Positions 1 to 5,607 of a DNA stretch of 11,739 nt are shown in pieces. Source of the stretch: Pseudomonadota bacterium (GTDB lineage: Bacteria > Pseudomonadota > Alphaproteobacteria > Rhizobiales > Phreatobacteraceae); assembly GCA_023416965.1 (NCBI GenBank), contig JAEZGJ010000280.1:1-11739 (forward strand). Reading direction: 5' to 3'. A model generated the notes under the pieces. That model was not told the DNA's origin, searched no databases, and saw only the letters and a program-made list of their open reading frames with translations. Each line of letters starts with the position of its first letter. The first letter of the stretch is position 1. A program made the translations under genes and the position numbers.

Positions 1-960
1 GCCCGGCACCGGCACCTGGGCGGCGACGGCGATGCGGGTCTGCGGACGTGCCGGCTCGCTGGCGCGGGCGACCATGGGGGCGGTGCGGGCGCCGGCATAG
101 GCCCGCGGGAACGTGGTCTCGACCAACTGGCGCATCCGGGCGTCGCGGGCGCCGCCGGTGCGGCCACCCATGACGACGGCGACGATCTGGCGCTGGCCGC
201 GGCGGGCCGAGGTCAGGAGGTTGAAGCCGGAGGCGCGGGTATAGCCGGTCTTGATACCGTCGACGCCTTCGACGCGGCCGAGGAGGCGGTTGTGGTTGCG
301 GTGGTTCACGCCGCGATAGGCGAAGGAATAGGTCTGGAAGTAGCGATAATAGGTGGGGAAGTGGTCCTGGATGGCACGGCCGAGGGTGGCGAGGTCGCGT
401 GCCGTGGTCACCTGGGAGGCATCGGGCAGGCCGGAGGCGTTGCGGAAGGTGGTGCGGCTCATGCCGATGGCCCGGGCCTTGCGGGTCATCAGCTGGCCGA
501 AGGCTTCCTCTGAACCGGAAATGTTCTCTGCGACCACGACAGCGACGTCGTTGGCCGACTTGGTGACGAGGGCGCGGATCGCCTCCTCCACGGTAATGGT
601 CGAACCGGCGCGGACGCCGATCTTGGAGGGCGGTTGGCTGGCGGCCTCGGCCGAGACGCGCAGCGGTGACTGAAGCGAGAAGCGGCCGGAATCGATCTGC
701 TCGAACAGCAGGTAGAGCGTCATCACCTTGGTGACGGAGGCCGGGAAGCGATGGGCATCGGCCGCCTCGGCATGGATCGTCTCGCCGGTCTTGGCGTCGA
801 CGACGATGGCGGAATAGGCGGGCGCGTAGCCGGCGTAGCGGCGCGGCCTCGCCTCCGCCTGGCTGGCCGCGGCCAGCGACAGAGTGGCGGCCAAGCCCGC
901 TGCCAGAAAGAAGGTCGTGCGGTTCCACACCGCCCGGCCGGCGCCGTTGATCGTCGCCAT
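1..960 (-). CDS. D-alanyl-D-alanine carboxypeptidase (PBP5/6-type, serine peptidase S11), 3' end cut by window edge
   Basis: The 320 visible codons encode a secreted penicillin-binding protein that trims the terminal D-Ala from peptidoglycan stem peptides in the periplasm. An N-terminal signal peptide has a hydrophobic core at about residues 16-32 and a likely AEA cleavage site after residue 37. All three S11 active-site motifs are present: SVTK (75-78, nucleophile Ser75 and Lys78), SAN (135-137) and KTG (237-239). After about residue 290 the chain becomes Ala/Arg/Pro-rich, like a linker. Relatives often carry a C-terminal SPOR or other domain, but that part is outside the window. The ATG at 960 is preferred over an in-frame ATG at 981 because AGGGG lies at a suitable distance upstream of the former and nothing similar precedes the latter. 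It is transcribed divergently from the phasin gene. The family is certain; the exact paralogue (dacA/dacC/dacF) is not. Confidence 0.95.
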   Translation of the reverse strand, partial: MATINGAGRAVWNRTTFFLAAGLAATLSLAAASQAEARPRRYAGYAPAYSAIVVDAKTGETIHAEAADAHRFPASVTKVMTLYLLFEQIDSGRFSLQSPLRVSAEAASQPPSKIGVRAGSTITVEEAIRALVTKSANDVAVVVAENISGSEEAFGQLMTRKARAIGMSRTTFRNASGLPDASQVTTARDLATLGRAIQDHFPTYYRYFQTYSFAYRGVNHRNHNRLLGRVEGVDGIKTGYTRASGFNLLTSARRGQRQIVAVVMGGRTGGARDARMRQLVETTFPRAYAGARTAPMVARASEPARPQTRIAVAAQVPVPG

Positions 961-1073
961 TTCCGCCACCCCTGAACTCATCACGCGCGGGGCCGGGGAG
1001 CCTTCTGGCGACCGGTCCGCAATCCTGTCCCTGGCGCACCGGGTGAGGCTGCGGTTCGATCGGTCCGTCACAA

Positions 1074-1097
1074 CCGGCGGCCCCAGGGGACCGCCGG
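1074..1097. repeat. GC-rich inverted repeat centred on CCCCAGGGG
   Basis: CCGGCGG and CCGCCGG arms flank a central CCCC-A-GGGG, giving a near-perfect 24-base palindrome with one internal mismatch (C1081 opposite A1090). It lies 113 bases upstream of the carboxypeptidase start. A second CCCCAGGGG (1154-1162) sits 73 bases away in another hairpin. It could be a regulator site or a transcript hairpin in the carboxypeptidase leader; the function is unknown. Confidence 0.5.
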
Positions 1098-1144
1098 CGA
1101 CGCGACACCACAATCGGCGATACGCAGCCGTACTCGGCACTGCA

Positions 1145-1163
1145 GCCCCTGAACCCCAGGGGC
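1145..1163. repeat. Hairpin GCCCCTG-AACCC-CAGGGGC containing the second CCCCAGGGG
   Basis: Seven-base complementary arms (1145-1151 and 1157-1163) are separated by a five-base loop. No T-run follows on either strand, so it does not look like an intrinsic terminator. It shares CCCCAGGGG with the palindrome at 1074-1097. Confidence 0.45.
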
Positions 1164-1271
1164 CGTTGACAAGCACGGTAAGCGTTCGCGGTTGCCAGTT
1201 GGTTAAGCGGCGATTCGCCGGCTGAAATGGTTTCGTCCGCCGGCTGCAGCCTCGTCCGTTCGGCTGATGGT

Positions 1272-1302
1272 GCAGTGCAAAAAGGTTAATTGACGCAGTG
1301 CA
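1272..1302. promoter_or_regulatory. Pair of GCAGTGCA direct repeats, candidate PhaR-type operators
   Basis: GCAGTGCA occurs at 1272-1279 and again at 1295-1302, with start points 23 bases apart, about two helical turns. The first copy lies within TGCAGTGCA, which is close to a TGC-N3-GCA palindrome. Known: PhaR, the poly-hydroxyalkanoate-responsive repressor of alphaproteobacteria, binds TGC/GCA-rich sites upstream of phasin genes. Inferred: the copies bracket the -35 box of the phasin promoter, where a bound repressor would block RNA polymerase. No phaR gene is in the window. Confidence 0.5.
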
Positions 1303-1318
1303 GCATAACCGGTATCAG
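1290..1318 (+). promoter_or_regulatory. Sigma70-type promoter of the phasin gene
   Basis: TTGACG (1290-1295), a 17-base spacer and TATCAG (1313-1318) match the sigma70 consensus at 5/6 and 4/6 positions with optimal spacing. Transcription would begin near 1325, giving a leader of about 70 bases before the phasin ATG. The second GCAGTGCA repeat starts in the last base of the -35 box and continues into the spacer. Confidence 0.6.
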
Positions 1319-1393
1319 GGGCCGGTGAGTGCTTGAGCTCGGCAACCCCGGCCGGGAGTTCCCATCGGTGGTTTCATCGCGAGGATTGCGGCC

Positions 1394-1732
1394 ATGGCCC
1401 AGAATTTCGAAGACGTGCAGAAGCTCGGCAAGGACGGCCTCGACAGCGCCGTCAAGGCGATGACGGCCCTGACCAAGGGCTATCAGGCGATCGCTGCCGA
1501 ACTGGTCGACTACACCAAGAAGTCCTTCGAGGACGGCTCGGCCTCCATGGAGAAGATCGCGGCGGTGAAGAGCCTCGACAAGGCGCTCGAACTGCAGTCG
1601 GACTACGCCAAGTCTGCCTACGAGGCGGCGGTGGCCCGTGCGACCAAGATCGGCGAGCTTTATACCGACCTCTTCAAGGAAGTGTTCAAGCCCTACGAGA
1701 CGGCCATGGCGAAGTTCGCCCCTGCCAAGTGA
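1394..1732 (+). CDS. Phasin family protein (112 residues)
   Basis: This small, Ala/Lys-rich, cysteine-free protein is predicted to be almost entirely amphipathic helix, as in the Phasin_2 family. Phasins coat poly-hydroxyalkanoate granules in the cytoplasm and control their size and number; some family members have other or unknown roles. Typical phasin features are visible: an N-terminal segment leading into LTKGYQAIAAELVDYTKKSF (residues 26-45), the central SMEKIAAVKSLDKALELQSD region, and a C-terminal stretch ending in Pro-Ala-Lys. The length is normal for short rhizobial phasins. GAGGA at 1381-1385 sits 8 bases before the ATG and fixes the start. The gene has its own promoter with repeated TGC/GCA elements and a strong terminator, so it is a single-gene unit. 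No PHA synthase, depolymerase or phaR lies nearby. Family assignment is good; granule binding is inferred. Confidence 0.88.
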   Translation: MAQNFEDVQKLGKDGLDSAVKAMTALTKGYQAIAAELVDYTKKSFEDGSASMEKIAAVKSLDKALELQSDYAKSAYEAAVARATKIGELYTDLFKEVFKPYETAMAKFAPAK

Positions 1733-1759
1733 TCTCCTTCCGGCCGGTCCGGACGGGAC

Positions 1760-1788
1760 AGGCCCGGCGCCGCGCGCCGGGCCTTTTT
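1760..1788 (+). terminator. Rho-independent terminator of the phasin gene
   Basis: Perfect 11-base arms AGGCCCGGCGC and GCGCCGGGCCT enclose a CGC loop (1760-1784), and the right arm runs into five T residues (1784-1788). It lies 27 bases after the phasin stop and 11 bases before the convergent VWA gene ends. The T-run is only on the plus strand, so it serves the phasin transcript rather than the convergent one. Confidence 0.9.
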
Positions 1789-1799
1789 CGTGCGCGCCT

Positions 1800-3005
1800 T
1801 CACTGCGTCAGGCGCAACTGGCCGATTTCGGCGGCGATGCGCTGGAACACCGGCACCAGTTCCGAGGCCGTGCGGACGTCGTAGAACATCGACGTTGTGG
1901 TGGCACAGCGGCGCAGCAGGGCGGCGTCGCCGTCGATGACGCGGATCGTGTAGAGCCGGATGCCATTGGCCTTGGTGTTGGTGCAGGCGAGGTCCGTGCG
2001 CGCGTCGATGGACGTTCCGTTTGTGGTCCAGCGGTTCTGCGTGTTGTTGCCGTCGGTAAGCAGGATGATGATGCGTTCGAGGTCCGGCTCCTGCACGAGG
2101 GTGCGGGCCGTGGTGAGCGGCTCGTTGGCCGTCAGCATGTGCATGCCCCAGACAAGGCCGATGGTGACGTTGGTGTTGCCGGCCGGGGACATGGCGTCGA
2201 CCTTGGCCTTCAGCGCCGTCCAGTCGGTGGACAGCGGCATGATGCTGGTCAGGTTCGAATTGGCGCAGTTGCGGGCCGGGAAAAGGGTGGACGGAGTGGA
2301 CGTGGTGGGCGTGGTGTCGGCGACATCGTGGCTCTGGTCGCGGTCGGCGACGCAACCCGTCCAACTGCCCGAATTGGTGCCGGAGTTCGAATAGGTCAGC
2401 CAGCTCGCGTTGCGGTAGGTCGTGCCGACGCGCACCTGGACATCGAAGGGCACGATGCCGATGCGGACAGCGTCCGGCTTGTTGGCCACCGAGGCCATCG
2501 TGTCGATCAGGTTCTTCGCGGCGGTCTTCAGCGCCGACATCTTGCCCGAACTCGACATGGAGCCGGTATTGTCGAGGACGAGGACGAGCTCGATCTTCTT
2601 CGTGCGCCAGGTGGCGCCGGCCACGCCGCTGATGGTGAGATCGCTGGCACTGAGGATGTTGGCCATGACCGGGTTGATCTGGCCGGTGCCGCTGACCCGG
2701 ACATTGGTGCTGTCCATCGTGGCCGTGACGGTGACGTTGGTCATCTCGGAGGGGCTGACATTGCCCAGCACGAAGTTGCGCGCGGCGGCACTGAGGTCGG
2801 TGGGAGCCTTGCCGTCGGCGACGAGGCGGGCAACGAAAAGGGCGGCGGCGTCGAGCGCGGCCTGCAGGCGGGCCTGCTGCTGGCTGTGACGGCTGAGGTC
2901 CACCGCCGCGCAGATCATCATCAGGATGGGATAGAGCGAGACGGCGAAGAGAACGGCGAGTGTGCCGCGCCGATCATTCTTGAACCTAAGGACTTTGTTC
3001 CACAT
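1800..3005 (-). CDS. TadE/TadG-like membrane-anchored protein with a von Willebrand factor A domain
   Basis: This 401-residue protein starts with a short basic segment ending in DRRG (11-14). A single hydrophobic membrane segment (about 16-34) follows, then an Ala-rich helix (about 42-62): the TadE/TadG layout of Flp pilus assembly proteins. A VWA domain begins near residue 137. Its metal-ion (MIDAS) motif is DNTGS (145-149), a DxTxS form; GNTNVT (276-281) probably supplies the later Thr ligand, and LLTDG (315-319) the later Asp. Most of the chain should lie outside the inner membrane. A Thr/Ser/Asn-rich insert (about 196-255) and four cysteines (218, 247, 341, 367) could suit a disulfide-bonded secreted domain. 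No other tad/cpa genes (prepilin, TadA ATPase, secretin) are present, so a pilus role is unproven. The upstream ribosome site is poor (GGGGG, 10 bases away), but the N-terminus matches the family. Confidence 0.85.
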   Translation of the reverse strand: MWNKVLRFKNDRRGTLAVLFAVSLYPILMMICAAVDLSRHSQQQARLQAALDAAALFVARLVADGKAPTDLSAAARNFVLGNVSPSEMTNVTVTATMDSTNVRVSGTGQINPVMANILSASDLTISGVAGATWRTKKIELVLVLDNTGSMSSSGKMSALKTAAKNLIDTMASVANKPDAVRIGIVPFDVQVRVGTTYRNASWLTYSNSGTNSGSWTGCVADRDQSHDVADTTPTTSTPSTLFPARNCANSNLTSIMPLSTDWTALKAKVDAMSPAGNTNVTIGLVWGMHMLTANEPLTTARTLVQEPDLERIIILLTDGNNTQNRWTTNGTSIDARTDLACTNTKANGIRLYTIRVIDGDAALLRRCATTTSMFYDVRTASELVPVFQRIAAEIGQLRLTQ

Positions 3006-3066
3006 GGCGTGGCGACCCCCAATCTGCGACCACGGCCGAGATTACCGGAGATCAAATAAGCTTTTG

Positions 3067-3082
3067 GAATCGCACGTGATTC
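3067..3082. repeat. Inverted repeat GAATC-N6-GATTC in an AT-rich patch
   Basis: Five-base arms (3067-3071 and 3078-3082) surround GCACGT in the most AT-rich stretch of the window (about 3055-3100). It sits 62 bases upstream of the VWA gene start on that gene's promoter side. A TTGAAT on the minus strand overlaps it (3079-3084), but no good -10 box follows at normal spacing. It could be an operator for the VWA gene; this is a weak inference. Confidence 0.3.
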
Positions 3083-3116
3083 AATTGTTTTAGTGTTTTC
3101 GACACTTCCTTAGGCG

Positions 3117-3128
3117 GCGGTTAACCGC
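3117..3128. repeat. Perfect 12-base palindrome GCGGTTAACCGC
   Basis: It lies between the trpC stop (3184-3186) and the VWA gene start (3005), where neither gene is coding. No T-run follows on the minus strand, so it is not a standard terminator for the trp operon. No other clear intrinsic terminator was found after trpC; transcription may read through into the VWA gene or stop by Rho. Confidence 0.3.
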
Positions 3129-3183
3129 AAAGCGCCGGATTCGTGAGCCCGCGCAAGGGAAAGCCACCTTCCGCAGCGTCGCG

Positions 3184-3972
3184 TTAGGTGAGGAGGCGCC
3201 TGGTGGCTTCCGTAACGTCATCTTGACGCATCAGACTCTCCCCGACGAGCAGGGTGCGGATACCCACACGCGCCAGACGGGCCACATCCGCTGGGACGAA
3301 AATCCCGCTTTCGCCGACGGTAATCCGATCCGCGGGAATGCGGGGGGCGAGGCGCTCGGCCGTCTCCAGCGTCACCTCGAAGGTGCGCAGGTTGCGGTTG
3401 TTGATGCCGACGAGGCGGGAGGGCAGGGCAAGGGCCCGGTCGAGCTCGGCCTCGTCGTGGACCTCGATGAGCGCATCCATGCCGTAGTCGGTGGCGGCGG
3501 CGACGAGGTCGGCGGCGAGCGCGTCGTCGACCGAGGCCATGATGACGAGGATGCAGTCGGCGCCCCAGGCTCTTGCCTCCGCCACCTGGTAGGTGTCGTG
3601 CATGAAGTCCTTGCGCAGGGCCGGCAGCGAGCAGGCGGCGCGGGCCGCGGTGAGAAAGTCCGGCGCGCCCTGGAAGGAGGGGGAGTCGGTCAGGACCGAG
3701 AGGCAGGTGGCACCGCCCGCCTCATAGGCGCGGGCGAGCGCGGGCGGATCGAAATCGGCGCGGATGAGGCCCTTGGAGGGGCTGGCCTTCTTGATCTCGG
3801 CGATGAGCGCCGTGCGTCCGGCCGCGATGGCGGCCGCGATGGCGCTGGCGAAGGGGCGCACGGGGGCCGCCGCGCGGGCGGCGGCATCGACCGTCGCGAA
3901 GGGGCGCTCGCGCTTTGCGGCGGCGATCTCCTCCAGCTTGTAGGCCTCGATGGTCTTCAGGATGTCGGCCAT
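3184..3972 (-). CDS. trpC: Indole-3-glycerol-phosphate synthase
   Basis: TrpC closes the indole ring, converting 1-(2-carboxyphenylamino)-1-deoxyribulose 5-phosphate to indole-3-glycerol phosphate with loss of CO2 and water, in the cytoplasm. The 262-residue (beta/alpha)8 barrel has the usual length for a stand-alone TrpC without a fused TrpF. Family motifs are in order: AEIKKASPSKG (58-68), LRKDF (119-123, catalytic Lys121), IEVH (169-172, catalytic Glu170), GINNRNL (189-195), TVGESGI (218-224) and LVGES (242-246, phosphate binding). An open frame continues upstream to 4083, but it overlaps trpD and is low-complexity Pro/Ser; MADILKT at 3972 matches family N-termini. The start is 4 bases after the trpD stop with little Shine-Dalgarno sequence, suggesting translational coupling. 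It is the last gene of the operon. moaC, which follows trpC in several rhizobia, is absent. Confidence 0.97.
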   Translation of the reverse strand: MADILKTIEAYKLEEIAAAKRERPFATVDAAARAAAPVRPFASAIAAAIAAGRTALIAEIKKASPSKGLIRADFDPPALARAYEAGGATCLSVLTDSPSFQGAPDFLTAARAACSLPALRKDFMHDTYQVAEARAWGADCILVIMASVDDALAADLVAAATDYGMDALIEVHDEAELDRALALPSRLVGINNRNLRTFEVTLETAERLAPRIPADRITVGESGIFVPADVARLARVGIRTLLVGESLMRQDDVTEATRRLLT

Positions 3973-3976
3973 GGGA

Positions 3977-4993
3977 TCACGCGGCGGCGGAGACGGCGAC
4001 GAGCCGGTCGAGGGTCTTCGCCGCGGCGCCGCTGTCGAGGGCGGCGGTGGCCATGGCGAAGCCGTCGGGGAGGGTGGCGGCACGCCCCGAGACGACGAGC
4101 GCGGCGGCGGCGTTCAGGGCCGCGACGTCGCGATAGGCGTTACGAGCCCCCGTCAGCACAGCGCGGAGCTGGGTGGCGTTGTGGGCGGCGTCGCCGCCCT
4201 TGAGGTCACCCGGCTGGCAGAGGCCGAGGCCGACGTCGGAGGGGTGGACGGTGAAGGAGGTGATGCGGCCGCCCTTCAGCTCGGCGACAGCGCTGGGGCC
4301 GGTGCCGGTGACCTCGTCGAGACCATCGGAGCCGTGCACGACCCAGGCATGGCTGGAGCCGAGATTGGCGAGGACGTTTGCCAGCGGCTCGACCCACTGG
4401 CCGGCGAAGACGCCGACCATCTGACGCTTCACGCCGGCGGGGTTCGAGAGCGGCCCCAGCAGGTTGAAGATGGTGCGGGTGCCGAGCTCCACCCGTGTCG
4501 GCCCGACATGCTTCATCGCCGGGTGGTGCGCCGGCGCGAACATGAAGCCGATGCCGGCCTCGCGGATGCAGCGGGCGATGCCGGCGGGGGAGAGGTCAAT
4601 CTTCACGCCGAGGGCCATCAGGCAGTCGGCCGCGCCCGAGCGGGAGGACAGCGCACGATTGCCGTGCTTGGCGACGGGCACGCCGGCGCCGGCGACGATG
4701 AAGGCGGCACAAGTGGAGATGTTGAGGGAATGGGAGGCGTCGCCGCCGGTGCCCACCACGTCGACGGCGTCTGCCGGCGCCTCGACCCGCACCATCTTGG
4801 CGCGCATGGTCTCGACCGCGGCGGTGATCTCGTCGACGGTCTCGCCGCGCACCCGCAGGGCCATGAGGAAGCCGCCGATCTGCGAGGGGGTGGCATTGCC
4901 CGACATGATCTGGTCGAAGGCCGCGGAGGCCTCCTCCCGGCTCAGCGGCACGCCGGTGGCCGCCTTGGCGATGAGGGTCTTGAAGGCGTCCAT
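3977..4993 (-). CDS. trpD: Anthranilate phosphoribosyltransferase
   Basis: TrpD transfers the phosphoribosyl group from PRPP to anthranilate, the second committed step of tryptophan synthesis. The 338-residue protein has the family length and motifs: an N-terminal helical domain with the GGFLMALRVRGET segment (40-52), the PRPP-binding loop VVGTGGD (79-85), NISTCAAF (91-98), KHGNR (109-113), and the metal-binding Asp-Glu pair (226-227). An in-frame ATG at 5020 would add nine residues. The ATG at 4993 is preferred because it overlaps the trpG stop as ATGA and begins MDAFKTL, like other TrpD proteins. This overlap implies coupled translation with trpG. No glutamine amidotransferase domain is fused to it, unlike enterobacterial TrpGD. 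Confidence 0.97.
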   Translation of the reverse strand: MDAFKTLIAKAATGVPLSREEASAAFDQIMSGNATPSQIGGFLMALRVRGETVDEITAAVETMRAKMVRVEAPADAVDVVGTGGDASHSLNISTCAAFIVAGAGVPVAKHGNRALSSRSGAADCLMALGVKIDLSPAGIARCIREAGIGFMFAPAHHPAMKHVGPTRVELGTRTIFNLLGPLSNPAGVKRQMVGVFAGQWVEPLANVLANLGSSHAWVVHGSDGLDEVTGTGPSAVAELKGGRITSFTVHPSDVGLGLCQPGDLKGGDAAHNATQLRAVLTGARNAYRDVAALNAAAALVVSGRAATLPDGFAMATAALDSGAAAKTLDRLVAVSAAA

Positions 4994-5607
4994 CAGCGGC
5001 GTCCCTGGCTGCGGTTCCACGTGGCCGCGAGGTCGAGGAAGGTGGCGATCATGCGGTGACCGTGCTCGGAGGCGATGCTCTCGGGGTGGAACTGCACGCC
5101 GTGCACGGGCCGCGAGCGATGCATCAGGCCCTGGACGACGCCGTCCTCGGATTCGGCGGTGATCTCGAGCGCGTCCGGCCAGCCATCGCGGTCGACGGTG
5201 AGCGAGTGGTAGCGCGTCGCCTGGAACGGGCCGTTGATGCCGCGGAAGACGCTGCGGCCCTCGTGCGAAATGGTCGACATCTTGCCGTGCATGGGCTTGG
5301 GCGCGCGCACCACATGGCCGCCGAAGGACTGGCCCATGGCCTGGTGGCCGAGGCAGACGCCGAACATCGGGATGCGCTCGGAGGCCCTGGCGATGAGATC
5401 GAGGCAGATCCCCGCCTCGTTCGGCGTGCAGGGGCCTGGCGAGAGCACGATCGCGTCGGGGTCGGAGGCGATCACGGCGTCGGCGGTGGTCCTGTCGTTG
5501 CGCACGACCTCGACCTCGGGACGGACGCCGCCGATCTCCTGGCCGCCGATATAGTGGACGAGGTTCCAGGTGAAGCTGTCGTAATTGTCGATGAGGGTGA
5601 TCTTCAC
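4993..5607 (-). CDS. trpG: Anthranilate synthase component II (glutamine amidotransferase)
   Basis: This class I amidotransferase hydrolyses glutamine and channels ammonia to TrpE for anthranilate formation. At 204 residues it has the normal length. The N-terminal ITLIDNYDSFTWNLV (3-17) and SPGP (56-59) are typical. The nucleophile is Cys85 in GVCLGHQ (83-89), and His174 and Glu176 in FHPES (173-177) complete the triad. The start is GTG at 5607, overlapping the trpE stop as GTGA. The frame stays open 26 codons further upstream, but that stretch lies inside trpE and is not family-like, while a strong ribosome site precedes the GTG. It may also serve 4-amino-4-deoxychorismate synthase for folate if no separate pabA exists; the window cannot show this. 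The trpE and trpG frames are separate, unlike the fused trpE(G) of Rhizobiaceae and Brucella. Confidence 0.96.
   Translation of the reverse strand: MKITLIDNYDSFTWNLVHYIGGQEIGGVRPEVEVVRNDRTTADAVIASDPDAIVLSPGPCTPNEAGICLDLIARASERIPMFGVCLGHQAMGQSFGGHVVRAPKPMHGKMSTISHEGRSVFRGINGPFQATRYHSLTVDRDGWPDALEITAESEDGVVQGLMHRSRPVHGVQFHPESIASEHGHRMIATFLDLAATWNRSQGRR

Larger units (their letters stand above)
961..1393. other. 433-base divergent intergenic region between the carboxypeptidase and phasin genes
   Basis: No convincing gene is present; open frames crossing it start inside the carboxypeptidase gene or lack a ribosome-binding site. The half next to the carboxypeptidase holds two CCCCAGGGG elements set in hairpins (1074-1097 and 1145-1163). 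The middle has a 13-base inverted repeat, CGGCGA-T-TCGCCG (1208-1220), and three CGGCTG direct repeats (1219, 1241, 1261). The half next to the phasin gene has the promoter and GCAGTGCA repeats listed separately. I could not identify a clear promoter for the minus-strand carboxypeptidase gene. Confidence 0.8.

Noticed and set aside
1166..1171. Perfect TTGACA -35 hexamer
   Set aside because: No acceptable -10 box lies 16-18 bases downstream (CGGTTG at 17); the promoter at 1290-1318 explains the phasin gene better.
884..1225. 113-codon plus-strand open frame across the carboxypeptidase start and intergenic region
   Set aside because: It begins inside the signal peptide region of the opposite gene, has no ribosome site and gives a low-complexity Arg/Pro-rich product.
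1638..3059. 473-codon plus-strand open frame antisense to the VWA gene
   Set aside because: It starts inside the phasin gene, runs through the intrinsic terminator and opposes a gene with an intact membrane segment and VWA motifs.
3973..4083. Upstream extension of trpC
   Set aside because: The extra 37 residues are Pro/Ser-rich, overlap trpD and lie before a start that matches family N-termini.
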